Part shown: one piece after another, positions 1 to 6,353 of the stretch | Position numbering within the stretch: the first letter of the stretch is position 1 | Layout: the number at the start of each line of letters is the position of its first letter | NCBI GenBank assembly: GCA_029051965.1 | Contig: JAIDJZ010000384.1 | Span: 1 to 15,426 of the forward strand | Length of the DNA stretch: 15,426 nt | Source: Paramuribaculum sp. | GTDB lineage: Bacteria > Bacteroidota > Bacteroidia > Bacteroidales > Muribaculaceae | Direction of reading: 5' to 3' | Position numbers and translations under genes: made by a program | The notes under the pieces: generated by a model | The model's database searches: none | The model's input: the letters and a program-made list of their open reading frames with translations, nothing else | What the model was told of the DNA's origin: nothing

Positions 1-182
1 CAACCAAAGTCTACTCCCATCCCGAACAGTTCACCATTGCTGACGAATCGCTTGCCCACAGACTTCAGGAGTTTCAGGGACAGCGGATTCCGGTCACGCT
101 TCACTATGAGAAGTTTTATGCGACCCTGCCCTGGCGCGGAGCCTCGAAATGGGTCGTCACCTCAATATCAACCAATCAATAA
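1..182 (+). CDS. 3' end of a small envelope-protein gene (partial)
   Basis: An open frame runs from base 3 to a TAA at 180-182 and gives the last 59 residues of a protein that begins before the window. The tail has the pattern F-x-I-A-D-E-S-L-A near its start, then a VTLHYEK segment and a final LPWRGASKWVVTSI. From memory, this matches the C-terminus of a short Bacteroidales protein with one N-terminal membrane helix, which databases often mislabel as 6-phosphogluconate dehydrogenase. Nothing visible here resembles that enzyme. The alternating hydrophobic/polar residues suggest a small beta domain, probably facing the periplasm. The other two forward frames are worse: one has an early stop and the other has no family resemblance. 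The next gene starts 11 bases downstream, so the two are probably cotranscribed. Its function is unknown. Confidence 0.65.
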   Translation, partial: TKVYSHPEQFTIADESLAHRLQEFQGQRIPVTLHYEKFYATLPWRGASKWVVTSISTNQ

Positions 183-193
183 AACACAGAGTC

Positions 194-457
194 ATGAAAT
201 TCCAGTATAAGACAGAAGGAACCTGCTCGAAACTTATAGACATCGAAATCAATCCCGCAACCGGACTTATCGAAGATGTGAGATTCACCGGCGGATGCAA
301 CGGCAACCTTCAGGGCATCGGACGCCTTGTCAAAGGGCTCAGCCCCGAAGAGGTCATCGGAAAGCTTAAAGGAGTGCGCTGCGGCAACCGCCCGACATCA
401 TGTCCCGATCAGCTGGCATGCGCTCTCGCCTCTATCGGAGAGGTGAACGCCAACTGA
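194..457 (+). CDS. Stand-alone TSCPD-domain protein (TIGR03905-like)
   Basis: An 87-residue protein made almost entirely of one TSCPD domain, the module found at the C-terminus of some adenosylcobalamin-dependent ribonucleotide reductases. The signature T-S-C-P-D-Q-L is at residues 68-74, and a G-G-C-N-G-N motif is at 33-38. Cysteines at 11, 35, 63 and 70 are in the positions I associate with the stand-alone family, so metal binding is plausible but unproven. The ATG at 194 is preferred over an in-frame ATG at 149, because the earlier one would overlap the upstream gene by 34 bases and add residues unlike the family. The usual family length, about 80 residues, also fits the 194 start. There is no signal peptide, so it should be cytoplasmic. 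It lies 11 bases after the upstream gene and is followed by a clear terminator at 492-519. Its biochemical role is not known. Confidence 0.88.
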   Translation: MKFQYKTEGTCSKLIDIEINPATGLIEDVRFTGGCNGNLQGIGRLVKGLSPEEVIGKLKGVRCGNRPTSCPDQLACALASIGEVNAN

Positions 458-491
458 AATTCAGCGCATTGCACTTTTTATTGAAATTTTT

Positions 492-519
492 AAGGCCGGA
501 ATGTTGCATTTCGGCCTTT
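492..519 (+). terminator. Intrinsic terminator after the TSCPD gene
   Basis: The arms at 492-501 and 509-518 pair over 10 bp (AAGGCCGGAA with TTTCGGCCTT, one G-T wobble) around the 7-base loop TGTTGCA. Three Ts (517-519) close the 3' side, followed by the mixed TCTGTTC stretch. It lies 34 bases after the TSCPD stop codon and separates that transcript from the sigma-factor cluster. Confidence 0.8.
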
Positions 520-604
520 CTGTTCGTATATAAGACAGACACAGCGATTCATTATCCGACTCTCTGAACGCTCCGCGAACAGACAAAACCGAAAGAACGC
601 TCCA

Positions 605-1102
605 ATGGCAAAAGTTTCAACCGACAACTCAGTGACAGCAATCTTCGAGCGACTGCGGCCAAGACTCATGGCAGCGGGACGGCGACTTCTCGGCAACCGC
701 GAAGATGCGTCCGACGCTTTGCAGGAAACATTTGTCAAGCTATGGCGGAAAGGCGAGACCAACGAAGGCGTCATGATGACAGCGATGAGAAACACCTGCA
801 TCGACACGTTGCGCCAGCGCAGACCGACCGATCCGCTGACAGAATCCGACTGCGGAACCGCAGCCGACAGTCAGGCAGAGTCTGTCAGCGAGCTCTACGA
901 GGAGATCCGCCGGATCATGATTCAAACCCTGTCGGAACGCGACTTCGAAATCATGATCATGCGCGACCGCGACGGATTCGAGCTCGACGCCATTGCCGAA
1001 CGCACCGGACTGACGGAAGCCAACATCCGCGTGATCCTCAGCCGCAGCCGACGCACTGTCCGACAGATCTATCTTCAACGAAATTCCTCACTCTCCAGAT
1101 AA
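605..1102 (+). CDS. ECF-type RNA polymerase sigma factor
   Basis: A 165-residue sigma-70 family protein with only the sigma2 and sigma4 domains, which is the extracytoplasmic-function (group 4) layout. Region 2 covers about residues 10-72 and includes the core-binding motif DASDALQETFVKLWR at 34-48 and a region 2.4-like CIDTLRQRR at 65-73. A short acidic linker follows. Region 4 covers about 100-158, with a helix-turn-helix at 125-150 (LDAIAERTGLTEANIRVILSRSRR). It directs polymerase to a small set of promoters. The next gene starts 12 bases downstream and encodes a single-span membrane protein that looks like its anti-sigma factor, so activity is probably controlled by release from the membrane. 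I could not find a convincing promoter in the 147-base gap upstream. The targets cannot be inferred from this window, although autoregulation of the five-gene cluster is the usual arrangement. Confidence 0.93.
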   Translation: MAKVSTDNSVTAIFERLRPRLMAAGRRLLGNREDASDALQETFVKLWRKGETNEGVMMTAMRNTCIDTLRQRRPTDPLTESDCGTAADSQAESVSELYEEIRRIMIQTLSERDFEIMIMRDRDGFELDAIAERTGLTEANIRVILSRSRRTVRQIYLQRNSSLSR

Positions 1103-1114
1103 CACCCGGAAACA

Positions 1115-1612
1115 ATGAAACCAGACACCCCGACCACCGACCGCCTGAAACATCTGAGCGAGCTCTACTTCGAAGGCCTCACCTCTTTAGAAGAGGAGGC
1201 AGAGCTCCGACGACTTGTCGCCGACCCGGAACTAACCGGACCGGAAGCCGACGAAGTCCGCGCCGTCATGAGCTTCGGTGCATGGAAACCGACACCACGG
1301 CCCTCTCTGCCGGCAAGAAAACGGCCCGCCATACTCCGACTGCCGACAGTCGCAGCTGCAGCTGCATCAGTCGCAATCGTTGCCACAGTCGGCTACCGCC
1401 ATTTCTCGGGAACTGCAGAGCAATCAGATTGCTATGCCTATGTCGACGGACATCTGATCGAGAATCCTGAAAAGGTCATGTCGATCGTCACAGCCGACCT
1501 GCAGGCCCTTGGAGACGCTTCAGAGACTATCGAAGAGGAAATCGATGAGAATCTCAGCTTGTTCTCATCAGCAATGCGAACCCTATCAAGCCAAGAATCC
1601 GAATCATTATGA
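1115..1612 (+). CDS. Single-span membrane protein, probable anti-sigma factor
   Basis: A 165-residue protein with three visible parts. Residues 1-70 form a cytoplasmic domain with an acidic helical segment (LSELYFEGLTSLEEEAELRRL, about 14-34) resembling the Y/F-F-E-G-x-T-S/T-x-E-E-E pattern near the N-terminus of many Bacteroidales anti-sigma-like proteins. Residues 76-94 are one Ala/Val-rich membrane helix, preceded by basic residues (ARKR at 67-70) that favour N-in topology. Residues 100-165 form an acidic extracytoplasmic tail. No HxxxCxxC zinc motif is present, so this is not a ZAS-type anti-sigma domain. No FecR-like domain is evident in the short tail either. The call rests on position, 12 bases after the sigma gene, and on topology. 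Its stop overlaps the next ATG by 4 bases (ATGA at 1609-1612), implying coupled translation. Confidence 0.7.
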   Translation: MKPDTPTTDRLKHLSELYFEGLTSLEEEAELRRLVADPELTGPEADEVRAVMSFGAWKPTPRPSLPARKRPAILRLPTVAAAAASVAIVATVGYRHFSGTAEQSDCYAYVDGHLIENPEKVMSIVTADLQALGDASETIEEEIDENLSLFSSAMRTLSSQESESL

Positions 1613-2064
1613 AACGAAAGACCATACTACTGATAAGTGCCTGCATCATAGCGTTATCGCCGTTGTCAGCCATTAGCCAGACCGGACTGAATATCAATCG
1701 GATATTCACCGATTCATTCCGTGGAAAGAAAGGGGTGACGGAAACAGTTCTCAACCATAAGAAACTGAAGTCGAAATATCCCCTGTCGCTCTACCACTCG
1801 CTGACCATCACCGGCCATCCCGATCTGGCGTCAGAAATCGAGCCGCTGCTGACTGCCGACGGAGCAAAAGCAAAAAACAAAGAGGTCAGGTATAAATCGG
1901 GACGTCTCTACTATTGTCTCTACTGCCTCAACAGCACAAGAGCCGGACAGTCGCGCTACATCCTCTATCTCAACGGACACCTCAACGGCGACAACAAAAT
2001 CATCCTGCTCTATCTCGAAGGGGAGGCAACAATCGAAGAAGTAAAAAAAATGTTGAATAAATAG
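1609..2064 (+). CDS. Secreted DUF6108-like protein
   Basis: A 151-residue protein with a typical signal peptide (positive MKRK, hydrophobic core to about residue 20, likely cleavage near AIS-Q at 23/24). The mature part, about 128 residues, is basic and should be periplasmic. Landmarks are GLNINRIF soon after the cleavage site, VTETVL near residue 44, then LADGA-like and VRYKSGRLYY segments, and a C-terminal YLNGHL...IILLYLEGEATIEEVKKMLNK region. From memory this matches the Bacteroidales family DUF6108, which has no assigned function. I am fairly sure of the family and less sure of the number. A run of eight As at 2043-2050 lies five codons before the stop. The start overlaps the anti-sigma-like gene, and the first beta-barrel gene follows 15 bases after the stop. 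Confidence 0.8.
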   Translation: MKRKTILLISACIIALSPLSAISQTGLNINRIFTDSFRGKKGVTETVLNHKKLKSKYPLSLYHSLTITGHPDLASEIEPLLTADGAKAKNKEVRYKSGRLYYCLYCLNSTRAGQSRYILYLNGHLNGDNKIILLYLEGEATIEEVKKMLNK

Positions 2065-2079
2065 CAATTCCACCAACTC

Positions 2080-2946
2080 ATGAAATCACTCATTATCAAC
2101 ATCCGACGCATCGCTCTCATTTTCGCCTCACTACTCGGGGCAACCGCAGGAGCCTACGCATCCGAACCGGCCGACACAGTCGCCTCGATCGACAATCCGG
2201 GCCGCATCATAGTGACCGACGACGGTACGACCACAACCGTCCATGTATCCGGAAAAGAGAACAATCCCGACTATAACTTCCTCTATTCGGTCTGTGCCGA
2301 CACATCTTCGGTCAGCAATCTCTCGATCACACTTCCGATCATCGGCGAAAAACTGTCGACTCCCGCATCGCGATCGGTGACATTCTTCTCCGACATCCAT
2401 TTGGGTATCATCAGCCCCTACGATTCGCCCGCTCAGCTGAAGACCTCATGGGAGGGCGGAGTGGACCTTGTCGGGATGCGCTACAGCTTCGGACGCGGAA
2501 CCGCACTCGGCTTCGGTGTCGGCATGGCAGGGCGTCAGCTGAACTTCCGTCGCGGGACAGAGGCACTCGTCGAAAACGACCGGCTGGTCATCGCACCCGC
2601 GCCTGCTGGAGCTGTCGACGCCAGAACTCATCTTTCGGTCAGCTCCTTTCAGATCCCTGTCTACTTCCGCCAGCGCATCTACCGCTCGCTTGCCTTCAAA
2701 CTCTCGGCAGTGCTGAACTATAATTTCACCGTTCGCGGCGAGTCGAAATACACTCTCGACGGAATCGAATACACCCGCAAACTGAAAGGGCTCCACCAGC
2801 GGCTCATCACCCCGGACTTCGTTTTCACGATCGGCACCCTCGACTTCGGAGGCCTCTATGTCAGATGGTCGCCTGTATCGCTCTTCAAATCAGCCTACGG
2901 GCCGGAAATCCACACTCTCTCATTCGGTCTGTCAATAGCTTTCTAA
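2080..2946 (+). CDS. Outer-membrane beta-barrel protein, first paralogue
   Basis: A 288-residue protein with a signal peptide (cleavage probably after AYA, residue 27). About 70 residues of a soluble N-terminal segment follow, beginning PADTVASIDNPGRIIV. The C-terminal half is rich in amphipathic beta strands separated by turns, such as RYSFGRGTALGFGVGMAG (134-151) and FKLSAVLNYNFTVRG (206-220). The last strand, LSFGLSIAF, ends in phenylalanine, the usual BAM recognition signature of outer-membrane barrels. The N-terminal ADT-[VI]-A motif and the C-terminal YVRWSP...LSFGL pattern recur in the next gene, so the two are paralogues. I recognise the barrel type (PorT/OmpA-barrel-like) but no specific function. 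It probably works with the sigma/anti-sigma pair or is controlled by it. Cotranscription is likely from the 15-base gap upstream and the 22-base gap downstream. Confidence 0.8.
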   Translation: MKSLIINIRRIALIFASLLGATAGAYASEPADTVASIDNPGRIIVTDDGTTTTVHVSGKENNPDYNFLYSVCADTSSVSNLSITLPIIGEKLSTPASRSVTFFSDIHLGIISPYDSPAQLKTSWEGGVDLVGMRYSFGRGTALGFGVGMAGRQLNFRRGTEALVENDRLVIAPAPAGAVDARTHLSVSSFQIPVYFRQRIYRSLAFKLSAVLNYNFTVRGESKYTLDGIEYTRKLKGLHQRLITPDFVFTIGTLDFGGLYVRWSPVSLFKSAYGPEIHTLSFGLSIAF

Positions 2947-2968
2947 CCCTAATCCCATTCCGTAATTT

Positions 2969-3850
2969 ATGAAAACGTCCATCATATCATCCCTGCTCCT
3001 ATTCGCGGCCGTCAATGTATCAGGCCAGACGCCTGCCGATACGATCGCCGACATCACCGACGCCTCTCGTCTGGTAATTCTTGAAAACGCCTCGACCGTA
3101 AGCGTAAAAATCGCCGACGACGCCCAGGGCGACAGCCTGACAGAAATCCTGACCCGCAATGTCGACAACACCGTCATTAAACAGCGCTACTGGAACTCGC
3201 CATTCAACATCCTCAAAGACAACGGCCAGTCAAAATTCGACCTCTGCATCGGAGGTCCCGGTATCGGATGGGTTAACGCCACAGGCCAGCCCGACGGCCT
3301 CGGAATCGAGATGGGAAAATCGCTTGAAATCTCATGGCTCAACATGCTCTCGGTCAAATATACACCCTGGAAATGGGGAACTCTCTCTTTCGGAATCGGA
3401 CTCGACTGGCGCAACTACCGCATCTCGACCTCTGCCCACCGGATGATCCCGACCGAAGGCAACGGGATCGGCATTGACAGCTATCCGGAAGGCTCAACAC
3501 CTCATGGCTCGCGGCTGAAAGTGTTCAGCCTCGGCGTTCCGGTCATGTGGACACAGAGCATGCCGCTTCGATGGCTCGACGGCTGTTACTTCAACTTCAC
3601 CGTCGGAGCAATCCTAAACTATAATGGACATGGCAGCCTTCAGACAAAATGGACCGAAGCCGACGGACAGGAAGCCGTCATGAAGACCAACCATATCGGT
3701 CAGCGTCTTTTCACGGTCGATTTCATCGGAATGGTCAAAATCGGCTGGGGACTGCAAGCCTACGTCCGCTACTCGCCGCAGACGGTGCTACGCGGAAAGA
3801 ATCGCCCGCAGTTCAAACCGCTCTCGACCGGCTTAGTCTTTATGTTCTGA
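2969..3850 (+). CDS. Outer-membrane beta-barrel protein, second paralogue
   Basis: A 293-residue homologue of the preceding protein. It has a signal peptide (cleavage near SGQ, about residue 20), then TPADTIADITDASRLVI, matching the mature N-terminus of the first paralogue. A soluble segment runs to about residue 85, followed by strand-rich sequence such as LSFGIGLDWRNYRIS (139-153) and FNFTVGAILNYNGHG (208-222). The C-terminus has YVRYSP at 265-270 and ends LSTGLVFMF, again a terminal phenylalanine. The two barrels share these ends and a central [GH]-Q-R-L segment but differ strongly between them, so this is an old duplication. It is the last gene of the sigma-factor cluster, and a strong hairpin begins 6 bases after its stop. 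The function is unknown. A structural porin-like or surface-sensing role would fit, and neither is demonstrated. Confidence 0.8.
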   Translation: MKTSIISSLLLFAAVNVSGQTPADTIADITDASRLVILENASTVSVKIADDAQGDSLTEILTRNVDNTVIKQRYWNSPFNILKDNGQSKFDLCIGGPGIGWVNATGQPDGLGIEMGKSLEISWLNMLSVKYTPWKWGTLSFGIGLDWRNYRISTSAHRMIPTEGNGIGIDSYPEGSTPHGSRLKVFSLGVPVMWTQSMPLRWLDGCYFNFTVGAILNYNGHGSLQTKWTEADGQEAVMKTNHIGQRLFTVDFIGMVKIGWGLQAYVRYSPQTVLRGKNRPQFKPLSTGLVFMF

Positions 3851-3855
3851 CAGAC

Positions 3856-3890
3856 TTGCGCCGCCGGCCGGAGTCCGGCTGGCGGCGCAA
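3856..3890 (+). repeat. GC-rich 16-bp perfect hairpin without a U-tract
   Basis: Arms 3856-3871 and 3875-3890 pair along all 16 positions (one G-T at 3866/3880) around the triloop AGT. It sits 6 bases after the stop of the last gene in the sigma cluster. On the + strand the 3' flank is AAAACCAAAATT, and on the - strand it is GTCTG, so neither direction has the T-run of a standard intrinsic terminator, unlike the hairpins at 492 and 5375. It most likely marks the 3' end of the cluster transcript, as an RNase barrier or an atypical terminator. A REP-like repeat is an alternative. Confidence 0.7.
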
Positions 3891-3913
3891 AACCAAAATT
3901 ACATTGAATTTTA

Positions 3914-3946
3914 TTTGCATTTTCAGACAAAAAATGATTATCTTTG
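3914..3946 (+). promoter_or_regulatory. Bacteroidota-type promoter for the sugar transporter gene
   Basis: A -33-type TTTG at 3914-3917 lies 21 bases before TATCTTTG at 3939-3946, which is an exact match to the TAnnTTTG -7 element of the primary sigma factor in Bacteroidota. Transcription should start near 3950-3955, leaving an untranslated leader of about 70 bases before the ATG at 4023. This is the best promoter in the window. No operator-like repeat is evident next to it. Confidence 0.7.
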
Positions 3947-4022
3947 CCAAAAACCGCACAGAGCGGCGGCAAAGTGTCATCCATGAAGACTAATAATAAT
4001 TAAAATTCAATACCATACCAAA

Positions 4023-5351
4023 ATGACATCCGCTAAAAAACCGAACTACACGCTTCCTATAATCGTGATGTTCTTCCTGTTCGCGATGATCTCTTTCGTG
4101 ACCGGATTCCAAAACCCGTTCGGGGTTATTCTCAAATCACAACTCGGACTTTCCAACCTCCAGAGCCAGCTCGGAAATGCCGCCAACTTTATCGCCTATG
4201 CCTTCATGGGGCTGCCAGCAGGTATGATCCTCCAGAAAAAAGGCTATAAGTTCTCAGCCGTTGCAGCTGTGCTGGTCGGAATGATCGGCGTGGCGCTGAT
4301 GTTTGTCAGCAGTCTGTTCGGAGACAAAAACTCGATTATCTCAATCTATCTTTGCGGAGCATTTGTCGGAGGATTCTCCATGTGTATGCTCAACACCGTT
4401 GTCAACCCGATGCTCAACACCCTCGGCGGCGGCGGCAAGACCGGCAACCAGCTTCTTCAGTTCGGCGGCTCGCTGAACTCGCTTGCAGCAACAATCTGTC
4501 CGGTACTCGTCGGCTACCTGATGGGCAACAACCTTCAGAACGTTTCGCTTGTCGATGCCCGTCCGGCTCTCTATATCGCATTCGGCGTCTTTGCAATCGC
4601 ACTGGTCGTGCTCTTCCTCTCAAAACTTCCCGAACCGATTCTCGAAGACCTCAAGCGTGGAGGCAAAAAGGCTGATGCCCCGACTCTCGCCGGCGCTCTC
4701 AAATTCCGCCACTATGTCGGCGGTGTTGTCGCCATCTTCCTCTATGTCGGTATCGAAGTCGGCATTCCCAACATGGCCAACCTCTACATGACAGCGCCTG
4801 AAAGCGCAGGCGGTCTCGCAATGGACGCAGCTGTTGCCGGTTCAATCGTCGGAGCCTACTGGTTCCTGATGCTCATCGGCCGTCTGATCGGCGGATCGAT
4901 CGGCGGCGTGATCTCAAGCAAGACCATGCTCACCGCAGTTTCGGCTATCGCACTCTGCCTCATCACCGGCGCCATCCTTATGGAACCGACAATGATCAAC
5001 GCTCCGGTACTCGGCGAAGTTCCCCTCAACATCCTTCTGCTCGTTCTCTGCGGTCTCTGCACCTCGGTCATGTGGGGCGGCATCTTCAACCTCGCGGCTG
5101 AAGGCCTCGGCAAATACACTGCCGTTGCATCCGGCTTCTTCATGGTGATGGTTTGCGGTGGCGGTATCCTTCCGATCATCCAGGGTGCTGTCGCAGACGC
5201 ATCGAACTACCTCGCAAGCTACTGGGTACTGTTCATCGCCGTTGCATATCTTCTCTACTATGCCCTGATCGGCTCCAAGGTTCTCCGCCGCGACGCTTCG
5301 GCCGAAATTATCAATGAAGAGGTCAAAGAAGGCGTCTCAATCAACGACTGA
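4023..5351 (+). CDS. Sugar MFS transporter (FucP/FHS-like)
   Basis: A 442-residue inner-membrane protein with about 12 hydrophobic segments and a long cytoplasmic loop near residues 200-228, between the two six-helix halves. It resembles the fucose:proton symporter (FHS) group of the major facilitator superfamily. The signs are SFVTGFQNPFG in helix 1 (24-34), LNTVVNPMLNTLGGGGKTGNQ at the end of helix 4 (123-143), the YVGIEVGIPN segment in helix 7 (241-250), and IGRLIGG (285-291). Members of this group import neutral sugars such as fucose, glucose, galactose or N-acetylglucosamine with protons. The substrate cannot be chosen from sequence, and no sugar-catabolic gene lies beside it. It is monocistronic, with its own promoter at 3914-3946 and terminator at 5375-5407. 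The ATG at 4023 gives the short lysine-containing cytoplasmic N-terminus expected of the family. Confidence 0.9.
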   Translation: MTSAKKPNYTLPIIVMFFLFAMISFVTGFQNPFGVILKSQLGLSNLQSQLGNAANFIAYAFMGLPAGMILQKKGYKFSAVAAVLVGMIGVALMFVSSLFGDKNSIISIYLCGAFVGGFSMCMLNTVVNPMLNTLGGGGKTGNQLLQFGGSLNSLAATICPVLVGYLMGNNLQNVSLVDARPALYIAFGVFAIALVVLFLSKLPEPILEDLKRGGKKADAPTLAGALKFRHYVGGVVAIFLYVGIEVGIPNMANLYMTAPESAGGLAMDAAVAGSIVGAYWFLMLIGRLIGGSIGGVISSKTMLTAVSAIALCLITGAILMEPTMINAPVLGEVPLNILLLVLCGLCTSVMWGGIFNLAAEGLGKYTAVASGFFMVMVCGGGILPIIQGAVADASNYLASYWVLFIAVAYLLYYALIGSKVLRRDASAEIINEEVKEGVSIND

Positions 5352-5374
5352 TAACAAATTAAACTAACTATAAT

Positions 5375-5407
5375 AAAGCCGGGGGAGCGAACGCCCTCCG
5401 GCTTTTT
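5375..5407 (+). terminator. Intrinsic terminator after the sugar transporter gene
   Basis: AAAGCCGG (5375-5382) pairs with CCGGCTTT (5398-5405). The stem extends inward by one G-T and two G-C pairs around a 9-base loop, and a run of five Ts ends at 5407. It begins 23 bases after the transporter stop codon and precedes the rnz operon. Confidence 0.88.
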
Positions 5408-5432
5408 ATTCATTTTATGATATTCTCGGACC

Positions 5433-6353
5433 ATGTCTGATTTCCAACTCAACATTCTCGGTTGCGGATCGGCGACACCCAGCCCGAAACGCAATCCTTC
5501 GTCGCAGGTAATCGACTACCGCCGACGGCTGATGATGATCGACTGCGGCGAGGGCGCACAGGCGACAATGCGCCGCATGGGACTCTCTTTCAGCAGGCTG
5601 ACCCACATTTTCATCTCCCATATGCATGGCGACCACTGTCTGGGACTTCCGGGACTCCTTTCAACGCTTGCACTGCATGGGAAAGAAGGCTCGGTCACAG
5701 TGGTTCTTCCCGAGTCGGGAGTCAGGATCATGAAAGAGATTACCGACTATTTCTGTCGCGAGCCTCAGCTGGAAATCATATTCCAGCCGGTCAGCGGCGA
5801 AGGCGGAATCGTTCTGGAACTGCCGTCGCTGACGGTCGAGGCATTTCCGCTCTATCACCGCATTGAATCCTACGGTTATCTGTTCAGAGAAAAGCCAAAA
5901 CAGCGTCATCTCAAAGGGGATATGGTCGAATTCTACAACGTCCCGGTCGCGATGCGCCCGCTTCTGAAAGATGGAGCCGACTTTGTGACAGATGACGGAC
6001 GAACGATCGAAAACCGGCTGCTCACACGCGATCCCGATCCCTCCAGAAGCTATGCCTATTGCTCCGACACGATGTTTGACGAACGCGTGGCCCACGCTGT
6101 CAGCGGTGTTGATCTGCTCTATCATGAGGCAACCTACGACAAATCGCTGGCTGCTGAGGCTCGGAAACGCGGCCACTCGACAGCTCTCGAAGCCGGAAAA
6201 ATCGCATCGCTTGCCAAAGCGGGCAAACTTATCATCGGACACTACTCGAAACGCTACAACGACATCGAACCGCTCGTCTCGGAAGCGGCTTCCGTATTTC
6301 CAAACGTAATAGCGGCCAGCGACGGCCTGAAAATAGATCTCGATAAATTATGA
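5433..6353 (+). CDS. rnz: Ribonuclease Z (tRNA 3' processing endonuclease)
   Basis: A 306-residue metallo-beta-lactamase-fold nuclease that cuts the 3' trailer from tRNA precursors in the cytoplasm. The N-terminal LNILGCGSATPSPKRNPSSQ (7-26) is characteristic of the short (ElaC/RnzS) form. The zinc ligands are in place: H63, H65, D67 and H68 in SHMHGDH, then H142, D212 in the YCSDT segment, and H270 in IIGHYS. The HEATY motif is at 231-235 and H248 is in the GHST segment. The region between about 150 and 200, including a Pro/Lys-rich stretch, corresponds to the flexible arm that binds the tRNA elbow. Length and residue spacing match bacterial RNase Z closely. It begins 25 bases after the transporter terminator, so it is the first gene of a new operon, and its stop overlaps the tadA start (ATGA at 6350-6353). 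Confidence 0.96.
   Translation: MSDFQLNILGCGSATPSPKRNPSSQVIDYRRRLMMIDCGEGAQATMRRMGLSFSRLTHIFISHMHGDHCLGLPGLLSTLALHGKEGSVTVVLPESGVRIMKEITDYFCREPQLEIIFQPVSGEGGIVLELPSLTVEAFPLYHRIESYGYLFREKPKQRHLKGDMVEFYNVPVAMRPLLKDGADFVTDDGRTIENRLLTRDPDPSRSYAYCSDTMFDERVAHAVSGVDLLYHEATYDKSLAAEARKRGHSTALEAGKIASLAKAGKLIIGHYSKRYNDIEPLVSEAASVFPNVIAASDGLKIDLDKL

Noticed and set aside
186..190. Shine-Dalgarno-like purines before the TSCPD start and other genes
   Set aside because: Matches are short and no better than chance, and Bacteroidota generally do not rely on this signal, so none was annotated.
149..193. Upstream ATG at 149 as the start of the TSCPD protein
   Set aside because: It would overlap the preceding gene by 34 bases and add 15 residues without family support. 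The ATG at 194 gives the normal family length.
504..534. TTG (504-506), 20 bases, TATATAAG (527-534) as a promoter for the sigma cluster
   Set aside because: The -7 part misses the TTTG core of TAnnTTTG, and the TTG lies in the loop of the terminator at 492-519. Spacing alone is too weak to call it.
742..1470. A 242-codon open frame on the + strand across the sigma and anti-sigma genes
   Set aside because: It is in a different frame from two well-supported proteins, is Arg/His/Pro-rich with no family resemblance, and spans the junction between them. It is a by-product of GC-rich codon use.
2043..2050. Run of eight As near the end of the DUF6108-like gene, as a phase-variation tract
   Set aside because: It is only five codons before the stop, so slippage would change only the last few residues and would not switch the gene on or off.
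5408..5432. Promoter for the rnz operon between the transporter terminator and the rnz ATG
   Set aside because: Only a poor -7 match (TATTCTCG) is present, very close to the start codon, so I could not support a specific site.
5661..6242. A 193-codon open frame on the - strand opposite rnz
   Set aside because: It lies wholly antisense to RNase Z, whose metal ligands are all in place, and its translation has no recognisable domain.
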